From UBA11740 sp035635855 (GTDB lineage Bacteria > Acidobacteriota > Blastocatellia > Pyrinomonadales > Pyrinomonadaceae), in the NCBI GenBank assembly GCA_035635855.1, contig DASQAF010000029.1, positions 230,289-294,288 of the forward strand: a stretch of 64,000 nucleotides of DNA, in the 5' to 3' direction. A program made the translations under genes and the position numbers. Below the pieces are notes generated by a model, which saw only the letters and a program-made list of their open reading frames with translations, ran no database searches and was not told where the DNA came from. The first letter of the stretch is position 1. Each line of letters starts with the position of its first letter. Of this stretch, positions 27,620 through 36,912 are shown one piece after another.

Positions 27620-28139
27620 ACCAGCCAAACTGAAAGCCCACATCTCTTTCACGCTTAACGGCGAAGCTGCCGAAGTGGCCTTTGCGCCGCACAAAACGCT
27701 GCTCGAAGTTTTGCGCGAAGACCTTGCGTTGACGGGGACCAAGCACGGATGTGAGTTGGGAGAATGCGGCACCTGCACGGTCCTGGTCGACGGGCGTTCG
27801 ATCCTGTCCTGTTTGTTTTTGGGTTTAGACGCCGAAGGTCGCGAGGTCACTACGATCGAAGGCATGGCTGAGGGCGGTCAACTTCATCCGTTGCAGGTTA
27901 CGTTTGCGGATACAGGCGCGGCGCAGTGCGGCTATTGTTCGCCCGGCTTTCTCCTGGCGGCAAAGGAATTGGTAGACAAGAAACCAAAGCCGACGCGTGA
28001 TGAGATCAAGGAAGCGCTGTCCGGCAATCTCTGCCGTTGTACCGGCTACATCAAAATCTATGAAGCTATAGAGCTGGCGGCGGCGCGGATGCGCGGCGAG
28101 GCGATGGAACTAAGCAAAGAGTCAGTCTATGGATTGTGA
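27612..28139 (+). CDS. [2Fe-2S] subunit of molybdenum hydroxylase (HcrC/CoxS-like)
   Basis: 175 residues. The N-terminal plant-type ferredoxin cluster is ligated by 'CELGECGTC' plus the Cys of 'SILSC'. The second, all-helical domain has 'CGYCSPGF' and 'NLCRCTGY'. It carries electrons between the molybdopterin and FAD subunits. It overlaps the preceding small gene. The catalytic subunit follows after a 132-bp gap that contains an inverted repeat (28153-28241). Its closest-looking partners suggest a 4-hydroxybenzoyl-CoA reductase type complex. Confidence 0.93.
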   Translation: MTEPAKLKAHISFTLNGEAAEVAFAPHKTLLEVLREDLALTGTKHGCELGECGTCTVLVDGRSILSCLFLGLDAEGREVTTIEGMAEGGQLHPLQVTFADTGAAQCGYCSPGFLLAAKELVDKKPKPTRDEIKEALSGNLCRCTGYIKIYEAIELAAARMRGEAMELSKESVYGL

Positions 28140-28152
28140 CTCAAGAATAGTA

Positions 28153-28241
28153 GTCTCTCGGGTCAGGAAGAGGGGCTTGCCCCGGCTCGACTCTGGCGAA
28201 TAACAAGCGGGGGTAAACCCGCCTTCCTAACCTGAGAGATT
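28153..28241. repeat. Inverted repeat between the iron-sulfur and Mo subunit genes
   Basis: The arms, 28153-28185 (TCTCTCGGGTCAGGAAG...) and 28208-28241 (...CTTCCTAACCTGAGAGA), are imperfect reverse complements and lie inside the operon. Confidence 0.6.
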
Positions 28242-28271
28242 AGGTTACTGAGTGGTGACTGAGAGAATTGG

Positions 28272-30848
28272 ATGGCTAACAGTCAATCTAACAACGGAAA
28301 ACCACTCAACGTCGTCGGCAAGCCCTTCCGCAAAGTCGACGCGCGGGCGAAGTGTATCGGCCAGACAAAGTTTGCCGACGACATTTTTCTGCCGCGCATG
28401 CTCTACTGCAAGATCCTGCGCACGCATCTGCCGCATGCTCTGATCAAGGGCATCGACGTTTCCAAAGCCGCCGCACTGCCTGGCGTCATTGCGGTCATCA
28501 CCGGCAAAGATCTTCCGATTCCCTACGGAATTCTTCCAGTTAGTCAGGACGAACACGCACTTTGCATCGACAAGGTGCGTTTCATCGGCGATCCAGTGGC
28601 AGCCGTCGCGGCCATCGACGAAGACGTCGCTTTCGACGCCATGAACCTGATCGAAGTCAGCTACGAGCCGCTGAATACGATTTCGTCGATTGAAGAAGCC
28701 GTGATGATTGACGAGCCGCGGATACACGAATACGGCGACGGCGGCAACGTGCACAAGAAAGTCTCGCTGGAGTTCGGTGAAGTTGAAGAGGGTTTTGCTG
28801 AAGCTGATCTGGTCCGCGAAGACATTTTCTTTTACGAAGGCAATACGCATTTGCCGATGGAGCAGCACGCGGCAGTTGCTCATTTTGATTCCGATGAGAA
28901 GCTGACACTGTGGAGCGCGACGCAGACGCCCCACTACGTCCATCGCGCTTTAACCAAGGTCCTCGAGATTCCGGCGAGTCATATTCGCGTCATCGCCACG
29001 CCCAACGGCGGCGGCTTTGGCGGCAAGAGCGATCCGTTCAATCACGAGGTCGTTGTTGCAAAACTAGCGATGATCACCGGCCGGCCGGTGAAGTGCACGT
29101 TGACGCGCGAAGAAGTCTTCTATTGTCATCGCGGCCGGCATCCGGTCCTGATGCACGTCAAGACCGGTGTGAAAAAAGATGGCGCTATTACCGCAATGCA
29201 CTTCAAATCCTTTCTGGATGGCGGTGCTTACGGCAGTTACGGCGTCGCCAGTACGTTCTACACCGGAGCCTTGCAGACGGTGACCTACGAAGTGCCGCGC
29301 TATAAGTTTGAAGGCCTGCGAGCTTTTACCAACAAGCCGCCCTGCGGTCCGAAGCGCGGACATGGCACTCCGCAGCCGCGTTACGCGCTGGAAGTTCATC
29401 TGGACAAGATCGCCGAAGAGCTGCGTCTGGATCCGGCGGAAATGCGCCGCGCGCATCTGGTCAAACCGAATTCGGTCACGGCGAACTATCTGCGCATCGG
29501 CAGCATGGGTTTGGGCGCCTGCATCGATAAGGTCGTCGGCGGCTGTGATTGGAAGAATAGATTCTCGTGGAACGTGTCAGAACCGGGAGCGGACCGGGGT
29601 CCCCAAGCGGGCAGCCCGCTTGGGGTGGTGGATGCGACCGGATCACGGAATCAAGTTGACTGGCAGGATCCCCTCGCTACCGCTCGGGGTTCTGACACGA
29701 CGAAGCGCAAGCTTCCTTACGGAAAGGGAATTGGCATCGCCTGTAGTTCGTACATCTGCGGCGCAGGTTTGCCGATCTACTGGAACAACATGCCGCAGTC
29801 AGGCGTGCAGCTGAGGCTTGATCGTCAGGGCGGAGTTTGCGTGATGTGCGGCTCCATAGATATCGGCCAGGGATCTGATTCGATTCTGGCCTATATTGTG
29901 GCTGAGATTTTGGGCATTGATCCATTCGACATTCGCGTGATCACTGCTGATACCGATCTGACCCCGGTTGATCTGGGCAGCTATTCCAGCCGCGTTACCC
30001 TGATGACCGGCAACGCCGCCATTCAAGCCGCCGAACGAGCACGAGAGCTTCTGACAATAGCTGTAGCTGAAAAACTCGCCGTACCTATCGAGAATATTTC
30101 CTTCGCGGAGCGTCGCGCCTTTGATGTCGAGAATCCCGAAGTCGGAGTTTCGTTCGCGGAAGCTGTAGTGCTGGCCGAGTCAAAGTTTGGCACGATCGGC
30201 ACTGTCGGTTCCTACACGCCGCCGCGCTCGCCGGGAAAATACAAGGGCGCGGGTGTTGGCCCTTCGCCGGCCTACAGCTATTCCGCGGCGGTGGCCGAAG
30301 TTGATGTGGACCCTGACACTGGGATCGTGGTAGTCGAACGCATTTGGATCGCGCACGACGTCGGCAAGTCGATCAATCCGGTGCTGGTGATGGGACAGGT
30401 CGAAGGCAGCGTCTACATGGGTCTCGGTGAAATTCTGATGGAAGAGATGGCGTATCGAGGCAATCGGAATGTCGTCCACAAGTTTCCGTCTATGCTCGAA
30501 TACAAGAGCCCGACGACGATGGAAATGTGCGACGTCAAGACTTACTTGATTGAAGATCCGGATCCCAACGGCCCCTTCGGCGCGAAGGAAGTGGGACAAG
30601 GGCCTTTGCTACCGGTGCCGCCGGCTGTGGCAAATGCGGTTTACAATGCAGTCGGCGTGCGGGTTGATGAAGTGCCAATCACCCCGGAAAAAGTTTTGAA
30701 GGCTTTGCGGGAAAAATCGAAAGGCCGCGATGCGCGCTATGGTCCCGACTCAATTCCTTCGGTCGAGTGGCCAGAGCCTTTGCGGGTGCTGACTCCGGCA
30801 GAAGGAGGCGACGGCCGCGAGATGCCGCGGGTTGCAGTCCATTCATAA
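28272..30848 (+). CDS. Molybdopterin-binding catalytic subunit, HcrA/XDH family, with repeat-derived insertion
   Basis: 858 residues. 'NGGGFGGKSDPFNHE' (about 240-254) and 'DGGAYGSYGV' bind the molybdenum cofactor, 'GPKRGHGTPQPRYALE' is highly HcrA-like, and 'SIDIGQGSDSI' is the second cofactor site. The C-terminal catalytic loop reads 'GAKEVGQGPLLPVPP', with Gln where the family usually has the active-site Glu. Residues about 435-476 are encoded by a 125-bp repeat (29574-29698) lying in frame between 'CDWKNR' and 'KLPYGKGIGI', a joint that is short in relatives. The [2Fe-2S] subunit is directly upstream; the FAD subunit is at 51445-52470. Likely substrate: an aromatic or heterocyclic ring, unproven. 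Confidence 0.9.
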   Translation: MANSQSNNGKPLNVVGKPFRKVDARAKCIGQTKFADDIFLPRMLYCKILRTHLPHALIKGIDVSKAAALPGVIAVITGKDLPIPYGILPVSQDEHALCIDKVRFIGDPVAAVAAIDEDVAFDAMNLIEVSYEPLNTISSIEEAVMIDEPRIHEYGDGGNVHKKVSLEFGEVEEGFAEADLVREDIFFYEGNTHLPMEQHAAVAHFDSDEKLTLWSATQTPHYVHRALTKVLEIPASHIRVIATPNGGGFGGKSDPFNHEVVVAKLAMITGRPVKCTLTREEVFYCHRGRHPVLMHVKTGVKKDGAITAMHFKSFLDGGAYGSYGVASTFYTGALQTVTYEVPRYKFEGLRAFTNKPPCGPKRGHGTPQPRYALEVHLDKIAEELRLDPAEMRRAHLVKPNSVTANYLRIGSMGLGACIDKVVGGCDWKNRFSWNVSEPGADRGPQAGSPLGVVDATGSRNQVDWQDPLATARGSDTTKRKLPYGKGIGIACSSYICGAGLPIYWNNMPQSGVQLRLDRQGGVCVMCGSIDIGQGSDSILAYIVAEILGIDPFDIRVITADTDLTPVDLGSYSSRVTLMTGNAAIQAAERARELLTIAVAEKLAVPIENISFAERRAFDVENPEVGVSFAEAVVLAESKFGTIGTVGSYTPPRSPGKYKGAGVGPSPAYSYSAAVAEVDVDPDTGIVVVERIWIAHDVGKSINPVLVMGQVEGSVYMGLGEILMEEMAYRGNRNVVHKFPSMLEYKSPTTMEMCDVKTYLIEDPDPNGPFGAKEVGQGPLLPVPPAVANAVYNAVGVRVDEVPITPEKVLKALREKSKGRDARYGPDSIPSVEWPEPLRVLTPAEGGDGREMPRVAVHS
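29574..29698. mobile_element. 125-bp MITE/REP-like element inside the Mo subunit gene
   Basis: The ends are GTGTCAGAACCGGGAGCGG and, inverted, GTGTCAGAACCCCGAGCGG. Inside is a perfect hairpin CCCCAAGCGGG-CAG-CCCGCTTGGGG at 29601-29625. It is read through in frame. Its terminal GTGTCAGAA matches the element at 16949-17085. Confidence 0.75.
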
Positions 30849-30852
30849 ATTC

Positions 30853-31566
30853 ATGAAACGATATCTACCGTTCATCATCATCCTGATCGTATTGGCGGGC
30901 GCCGTGGGGATAACCCTGGCGCTGTGGCGACGAGGTGGAAACAGCAACGCTGAAAACACGCCTTATGCGGCAACTAACCCACCTGCGCAGCCCGGCAACA
31001 GCGGATCTGCCACTCAGCCCAACGCCAATGATCCGGGACTGACGAAGCCGAACGTTAAAGTCAGCTCGCCGGTAGTGCTGGAAGAATACGGCGACTATCA
31101 ATGTCCGCCATGCGGCCAGCTCTATCCAGAGTTGAAGAAAATTGAAGCCGAATACGGCAATCAACTGCGGATTGTGTTTCACCATTTTCCTTTGGCAAAG
31201 ATGCACAAGAATGCCCTGGCCGCGGCCCGGGCAGCCGAAGCCGCGCGTAATCAAAACAAGTTTTGGGAGATGCACGACCGGCTTTATCTCAACCAGAAAG
31301 CCTGGGCTGAGGTGGATGACCCTCTGCCAATCTTCATTTCCTATGCGCGCGAACTCAAGCTCAATGTCGAGCAATTCGCGCGCGACATGCAGAGCCCGGA
31401 AGTCGAGCAGAGAATTGAAGCCGACGTGCAGCGGGGCACTGCCCTCGGCGTGACTGGCACGCCGACCGTCTTCATTGACACACACATGCTGAAGTACGAA
31501 GCCACGACCCCTGAGGGTCTGCGACGCGGCATCAACATCATGCTGGAACGAAAGGCAGTGTCTTAA
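30853..31566 (+). CDS. Membrane-anchored DsbA-family thiol oxidoreductase
   Basis: 237 residues from the ATG at 30853, which has 4 bases between it and the upstream stop. An N-terminal membrane helix ('YLPFIIILIVLAGAVGITLA') anchors it, followed by a Pro/Asn/Ser-rich linker. The thioredoxin/DsbA fold then starts at about 70: 'LEEYGDYQCPPCGQLYP' contains the CPPC active site, the helical insertion spans about 110-190, and the cis-Pro loop is 'GVTGTPTVF'. It probably forms or shuffles disulfides outside the inner membrane. Its position right after the molybdenum subunit suggests co-transcription, though a functional tie is not evident. Confidence 0.88.
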   Translation: MKRYLPFIIILIVLAGAVGITLALWRRGGNSNAENTPYAATNPPAQPGNSGSATQPNANDPGLTKPNVKVSSPVVLEEYGDYQCPPCGQLYPELKKIEAEYGNQLRIVFHHFPLAKMHKNALAAARAAEAARNQNKFWEMHDRLYLNQKAWAEVDDPLPIFISYARELKLNVEQFARDMQSPEVEQRIEADVQRGTALGVTGTPTVFIDTHMLKYEATTPEGLRRGINIMLERKAVS

Positions 31567-31994
31567 ACATGGAGGTCCTTCCTTTGGATTAAGGAAGGGC
31601 GCCTTGAAGTAGGGTCCTCATCTGAATTTCGTGTTCTGCTTCAACTTAGCAAGAGCGATCCACGAAACCACACGAAACCGCAGTCCAAAAAGACTTTTTT
31701 ACCGCTTCGTGTTGTTTCGTGGATCGTTTGCCTGGCAAGCCGATCTGTCAACTGTAGGACACCCGCCGCCTTGAAATAGGGTTGCCACCGACTCATCACT
31801 TGCCAACCGGCCCTCAGACGTTCCTTATTGCCCTATGATCGAAGCGGCGCTGACCGATTAAGCTCGGTCGTCTCCGTGACTTAAACTTCCTTGGCTCAAG
31901 TTTTCGTTGACATGTGGGCGACAGGCCTTTATATTGCCTCTGCGAAAAGTCGGTTTTGATGCCCGTCACCCCCCGCATCAAATGACGGACACCA
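31567..31994. repeat. 428-bp gap before smc with inverted repeat and promoter
   Basis: Arms CGATCCACGAAACCACACGAA (31656 on) and TTCGTGTTGTTTCGTGGATCG (ending near 31727) form an inverted repeat of the same family as 17700-17765. The rest contains no recognisable gene; the smc promoter is at 31907-31935. Confidence 0.6.
31907..31935 (+). promoter_or_regulatory. Promoter for smc
   Basis: Consensus TTGACA at 31907-31912, a 17-base spacer and TATATT at 31930-31935; about 60 bases of leader before the ATG at 31995. Confidence 0.7.
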
Positions 31995-34900
31995 ATGTTC
32001 AAGCTTAAACGCCTCGAAATCACAGGATTCAAGTCCTTCGCGGACCATACTGACCTCGTCTTTACAGGTGAAGGCATAACCGCGGTCGTCGGCCCAAATG
32101 GCTGTGGCAAGAGCAATGTGGCCGACGCCATCGCCTGGGTTTTGGGCGAGCAGCGTGTAAAGCACCTGCGCGGGGCGGAAATGAAAGACGTGATCTTTCA
32201 GGGCTCGCGCAACCGCCAGCCCAGCGGCATGGCCGAAGTCGTGCTGCATATGGTGCGCGACGAGTACATCGAACCCGAACCGGACATCGAAGACATTGAT
32301 TCAACGCTCGAGCACATCGACGAGCAAACCGCTGTCTTCGAAGAAGTGGAAGTGGTTGCGACAACGGTCGAAGCCGCCGTACCAGATGGTCCTTCTCCGG
32401 ACTTAGCAGAAGTCACTCCAGCCAACGCGGATTCGCCTGAAACGGCTCCCGCGGACGAGACCGCCTTAGTTCAAGCAAAACCTGCCACGCATCATCATCG
32501 TCATTGGCGCCGCCGTAATCTGGCGCTGGAGTTTGCGCCGGGCGAAGCGGTCTCGGTCACCCGCCGGCTCTACCGTTCCGGCGAGAGCGAGTACCTGCTC
32601 AATGATCGGCCCTGCCGTCTGCGCGACATACAGGATCTTTTCTCAGGCACCGGATTGGCCGGCGGGCATTACGCGATTATCGAGCAGGGGCGCATCGGCC
32701 AGATTCTCTCCGCCAAGCCGATGGATCGTCGCACCATCATCGAAGAAGCAGCAGGCATCACCAAGTTTCGCGTCCGTCAGCGAGCGGCTGAAGCACGTCT
32801 GGAATCTGCACGCGCAAATCTCAGCCGCGTCTCAGACATCATCGCGGAAATCGAGCGGCAGGTTAATAGTTTGCGACGGCAGGCAGCCAAGGCGCGCCGC
32901 TATCGCATTCAGCGCGAAGAACTGCGCGAGCTACTGCGTAGTGTTTATGTGGCTGAAGAGCGCAGCCTGGTGGCCCTGCTGGATCAAACGCAAGCGCAGT
33001 TGGACAGCGCCACGGAAGACGACCAGCGCCTGGCGGCTGAATTATCTGAGCGTGACGACAAGAGCCGCGCCGCAACGCAGACTGCTCGCGCTCTGGAAGA
33101 TGAACTGGCGCAGGTGCGCGCCGCGGTGGCCGATGCCGCGCTGCAGCGTGACCGTCGTATCCGCGAACGCGTCTATCAGGAAGAACAGATTGGGACGCTA
33201 ACCAGGCGGCGCGCGGAAATTGAAAGAGAAGTTGAGGCGTTGAGCGCGCGAATGGTGGTCATTGAGTCTGAGCTGGAGCGCTTGCGCGGGCTTGATGCCA
33301 CGCTCGAGGCCGAGAACCAGCAAGCTACCGTGGCGCTAAGGTCGGCTGAAGTGGCGCACGCCCGAAAGGTCGCCGAAGTAGCGCAGGCCGAGAACGAAAT
33401 CGAGACTGCCCGGATTGAGTTGCTGACGCACACCGCCGCCGCCGAACGGCTCAACGAGCTGGCGCGGCAGCTTGAAAGCGCGCTGGAAAAACTCACTCAG
33501 CAGGCAGAAGGTTTGGCGCGAGAGGGCGAACGCGCCGCCGCGGCCCACGCGCAAAGAACCGCGGAAGCCGGCAAACTTAACCAGGAAATCGGAGCGGCCC
33601 GCGAGAAGCTGGCGAAGTTAACCGCCGAACGAGAGTCGGCTGTCCGAACGGTAATCGAAGGACACGAGCGCGTCTCTGATACCGACGCCGAACAAGTGCG
33701 AGTCCGCGACGATTACTCACGTGCGCTCCACCGGCTGGAGAGCTTTAAGGAACTCGATTCTCGCCGCGCGCACTATTCGCTGGCGGTACAGGAAGCCTTC
33801 TCGGCTAACGAAAGCGAAGAGTTTCATCTGATCGGCACTCTGGCAGACGCCGTTTCGGTGGACGCGCGCTGGGAGCGGGCGGTCGAAGGTGTGTTCGGTT
33901 CCTCGCTGCAATCCATCCTGGTGCCAACTTCTGAAGACGCGATTCGCGCCGCGGCCTGGCTGAAGAACAACCAGGCCGGGCGGGCCACGTTCCTGGTTAC
34001 GGGCTTTCACGGCGGCAGCGACGAGGCCGACGTCATCACGTTTATCGGAGAGACGACCGCCGCGGCGCCGCACCAGCAATACATACCCGTGGGCATTGAT
34101 GGTCCGCGCGTAGGCGATATTCTAAATGCGCCGCCGGAATTGCTCACCGTGCTCGAGCGCATCCTGCCCGAAAGAATGAACGCCCGCATCGTCGACACGC
34201 TCGACGACGCGACCGCCTTATCTTTGGCAACCGGCGACATGTTTGTCACGACTGACGGCGATTGGGTGGCCGGCGGGCAATTCGTCAATGCCGGTAACGG
34301 CCGGGCGCTGGAAGAAGGCGCGGGCCTGCTCACTTTCAAACGCGAATTGCGCGAGTTGGAATCGCGCGCCGAAAATTTAGCTGCCGAACTCGCTGTGGCC
34401 GAAGTCGCGGTAAAGGACGCTCGCGGCCGGCTCACCGGACTGGAAGAATCGGTGGTGTTGCTCAATGCCTCGATCGCTCGCCAAGAGCGCGAAGTAATGG
34501 CGCGGGAACTTAACGCGGGAACCTTACAGCAGGATGTTGAGCGCACAGAGCGGCACATGCGCGTGGTTATCGATGACTCAGCGCGTTTGCAGCAGGAACG
34601 CCGCGACCTGGAAGAAAGCCGAACGAGGACCCTGGGCGAGGCCGCCGGAGCAGAAACCAAGCGCCGCTCGACACAGGAGCGAATCGAACAGACAGGCCAT
34701 GTCCTCGCCGGAATCAAACGCGAGGCGGAGGCGGAAAGCGAACTCCTGAACCAGCAACGCTCCGAAGCCGCCGCCGCGGCCGAACGCCGGCGCTCGACCG
34801 CTTCAGATCTGCGCCGTCTGGAAGCCGAGCGTGAAGAGGTCAACTCGCGGATCGTCAAACATCAAGTGGAATTGAGCGAAGCGGCCCAGCGAATCGACGG

Positions 34901-35858
34901 GCTTAATAACTCGATCAGTGAGATTGATCGCCTGGCGGCCTCAGTCGACGAAGAGAAAGCCCGTGAGGAAGAAGAGATTGCCGGCGCCACCGTCCGTTTG
35001 ACGGAAGCGCGGGAAAGGGCGGATGCGCTGGCCGCCGATTTGGCCGAGCTGAATCGCACCGCGGCTGCATCACGCGATGCCCGCGCGGCCGTCGAAGTAC
35101 AACGCGCCGAAGCCCACGGGCGGGTAAACTTTGTGCGCGAGTCCTGCGCCAACGAATTGAATCAGAGCCTGGAAGAGATCGCTCGCGAAGTCGTCATCGG
35201 CGAGGAATTCGATTTGGAAACGGAGCGGGCCCGGGTCGACGAGCTGCGCGAACGGCTGGAAAACTTTGGCGCCGTCAACATGATGGCTCTGGAAGAACTC
35301 TCGGAATCCGATGAGCGGCTCGCTTTCCTGACCACCCAGCGCGACGATATCACTAAAGGAATTGCGGCGACTGAAGAAGCACTGCGCGAGATCAAGCGCC
35401 GCTCGCGCGAGCGTTTCCGCGACGCCTTTGAGAAGATTAATCAAAACTTCAGCGAGCTTTTCAAGGAACTATTCGGCGGCGGCCGCGGAGAGATGAGCTT
35501 GATCGACACCGACGACGAGCTGGAGTCCGGGATAGACATCATCGCCCAGCCGCCCGGCAAGCGGCTACAAAATGTTTTGCTCCTCTCGGGTGGTGAAAAG
35601 GCGATGGCCGCGCTGGCCATGGTCCTGGGCATATTCCACTACCGACCCTCTCCCTTCTGCCTGCTTGACGAGGTCGACGCGCCGCTCGACGAAGCGAACA
35701 TTGGCCGCTTTACCAGCAAAGTTGTCGACATGGCGGCCAACACGCAGTTCATCGTGATTACTCACAACAAGCGCACGATGGAAACCGCACGTGCTCTCTA
35801 CGGCGTGACGATGGAAGAAGTAGGCGTGTCAAAACTCGTCTCTGTCCGCTTTGAATAA
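31995..35858 (+). CDS. smc: Chromosome segregation ATPase SMC
   Basis: 1287 residues, longer than the usual 1150-1190. Walker A is 'GPNGCGKSN' (33-41). Long coiled coils flank a hinge (about 610-770, with 'LIGTLADAVSVD'). The ABC signature is 'LLSGGEKAMAALAM' (about 1194-1207) and Walker B is 'PFCLLDEVDAPLDEANI'. SMC with ScpA/ScpB compacts and separates chromosomes. Between 'GMAEVVLHMV' and 'VSVTRRLYRSGESEYL', where ordinary SMCs have only 10-20 residues, this protein has about 90: an acidic stretch (90-160) ending in the His/Arg cluster 'THHHRHWRRR'. The insertion lies on the head domain and is in frame, with no sign of damage. Confidence 0.96.
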   Translation: MFKLKRLEITGFKSFADHTDLVFTGEGITAVVGPNGCGKSNVADAIAWVLGEQRVKHLRGAEMKDVIFQGSRNRQPSGMAEVVLHMVRDEYIEPEPDIEDIDSTLEHIDEQTAVFEEVEVVATTVEAAVPDGPSPDLAEVTPANADSPETAPADETALVQAKPATHHHRHWRRRNLALEFAPGEAVSVTRRLYRSGESEYLLNDRPCRLRDIQDLFSGTGLAGGHYAIIEQGRIGQILSAKPMDRRTIIEEAAGITKFRVRQRAAEARLESARANLSRVSDIIAEIERQVNSLRRQAAKARRYRIQREELRELLRSVYVAEERSLVALLDQTQAQLDSATEDDQRLAAELSERDDKSRAATQTARALEDELAQVRAAVADAALQRDRRIRERVYQEEQIGTLTRRRAEIEREVEALSARMVVIESELERLRGLDATLEAENQQATVALRSAEVAHARKVAEVAQAENEIETARIELLTHTAAAERLNELARQLESALEKLTQQAEGLAREGERAAAAHAQRTAEAGKLNQEIGAAREKLAKLTAERESAVRTVIEGHERVSDTDAEQVRVRDDYSRALHRLESFKELDSRRAHYSLAVQEAFSANESEEFHLIGTLADAVSVDARWERAVEGVFGSSLQSILVPTSEDAIRAAAWLKNNQAGRATFLVTGFHGGSDEADVITFIGETTAAAPHQQYIPVGIDGPRVGDILNAPPELLTVLERILPERMNARIVDTLDDATALSLATGDMFVTTDGDWVAGGQFVNAGNGRALEEGAGLLTFKRELRELESRAENLAAELAVAEVAVKDARGRLTGLEESVVLLNASIARQEREVMARELNAGTLQQDVERTERHMRVVIDDSARLQQERRDLEESRTRTLGEAAGAETKRRSTQERIEQTGHVLAGIKREAEAESELLNQQRSEAAAAAERRRSTASDLRRLEAEREEVNSRIVKHQVELSEAAQRIDGLNNSISEIDRLAASVDEEKAREEEEIAGATVRLTEARERADALAADLAELNRTAAASRDARAAVEVQRAEAHGRVNFVRESCANELNQSLEEIAREVVIGEEFDLETERARVDELRERLENFGAVNMMALEELSESDERLAFLTTQRDDITKGIAATEEALREIKRRSRERFRDAFEKINQNFSELFKELFGGGRGEMSLIDTDDELESGIDIIAQPPGKRLQNVLLLSGGEKAMAALAMVLGIFHYRPSPFCLLDEVDAPLDEANIGRFTSKVVDMAANTQFIVITHNKRTMETARALYGVTMEEVGVSKLVSVRFE

Positions 35859-35972
35859 GCTCTAGCGCACGTTGTTAACTTGCGTTCTCTCCCCGCATCA
35901 TCTAGAAATAATCCGTAGCGCATTTCAGGCGTCCGCATTGACGTCTGACCGCGCTTACCTTTTAGACCTGTG

Positions 35973-36701
35973 ATGATTCGAACCCTTCGATCCATATTGC
36001 CATGCGTGGTGTTGTTACTTCTGGGCGCTGCATTATCGTTTCCACAGAACCAAACCAAGCGAAACGATCGACCTTCGGCGGAGCCCAGCCCGACTCCGCA
36101 GCGCCGTGAAGAAAACAAAAAGCCTCCCGATCCGACGCGCTACTCGTATGACTTCGCGCAGCCGCAATTCCTTATTCGACATATTCTGATTGAGCATGAT
36201 GCGCTGGGCCGCGGCCGGGTAACTTTCGAGCGCAAAGGCGAGGAAACACCGATTGTCGAACCCGTAGAGCTATCCATCGGCGCGCTGGGCCGCATTCTCG
36301 GTCTCTGGACTGAGTTGCGATTTCTCGATTCGGATGAAGACTACCAGTCGCCCAAACAGTTTCCTCACCTGGGCACGTATCACCTGTTCATGGACGATGG
36401 CCGGCGCAAACGCACGGCGGAATTTAACTGGAGCAATAACAAGCAGGCCTGGGCCCTGGCAAATGAATATCGCCGCGTCTCCGATCAGGCCATCCTGATT
36501 TTCGACATCAAGCTGGCGCGCGAAATGCAGCCGCTGAACGCGCCGCAGCTTATGAAGCAGATGGATATGCTCCTGACTCGGGGAGATCTATCGGATCCTC
36601 AACAGCTCGTCCCACTGCTAAAGGAACTGCGCACCGACGAACACATTCCGCTGATCGCCCGCAATCACGCTGACCGAATTTTGAAGAAGATTGAGAAGTA
36701 G
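35973..36701 (+). CDS. Secreted or periplasmic protein, unknown
   Basis: 242 residues from the ATG at 35973; a GTG lies one codon upstream. A signal peptide (hydrophobic about 6-22, 'ILPCVVLLLLGAALS') is followed by a Pro-rich linker, then a globular domain with 'LIRHILIEHDALGRGRVTFE' and 'LWTELRFLDSDEDYQSPK'. A C-terminal helical part ends 'HADRILKKIEK'. The Cys in the leader may make it a lipoprotein, though the lipobox is poor. No family is recognised. It lies 114 bp after smc on the same strand. Confidence 0.65.
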   Translation: MIRTLRSILPCVVLLLLGAALSFPQNQTKRNDRPSAEPSPTPQRREENKKPPDPTRYSYDFAQPQFLIRHILIEHDALGRGRVTFERKGEETPIVEPVELSIGALGRILGLWTELRFLDSDEDYQSPKQFPHLGTYHLFMDDGRRKRTAEFNWSNNKQAWALANEYRRVSDQAILIFDIKLAREMQPLNAPQLMKQMDMLLTRGDLSDPQQLVPLLKELRTDEHIPLIARNHADRILKKIEK

Positions 36702-36702
36702 G

Positions 36703-36830
36703 GCCGGGGCACTAGCCCGACCGTTAGGGAGGGCTCCAGTCGGCGAAGCGGACACGATCTCAGTCGCCGCAGGAGACGGGGCAGTAGCCCGACCGTGAGG
36801 GAGGGCGCGCCAGTCGGCGAAGCCGACGCC
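36703..36830. repeat. Two direct copies of the GCCCGACCGT repeat unit
   Basis: Copy 1 is at about 36709-36752 and copy 2 at about 36783-36830. Each reads AGCCCGACCGT-N-AGGGAGGGC followed by CAGTCGGCGAAGC. The same core occurs at 16956-16978 and 50061-50080. No gene lies in the 36702-36912 gap. Confidence 0.75.
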
Positions 36831-36912
36831 ATACAACTAGCTCCATAACAGATTACCCTTGCCATAACCACGGAGACTGTTAAGATTCCTTCGAGCCAGG
36901 CTCCTCCTGCTG

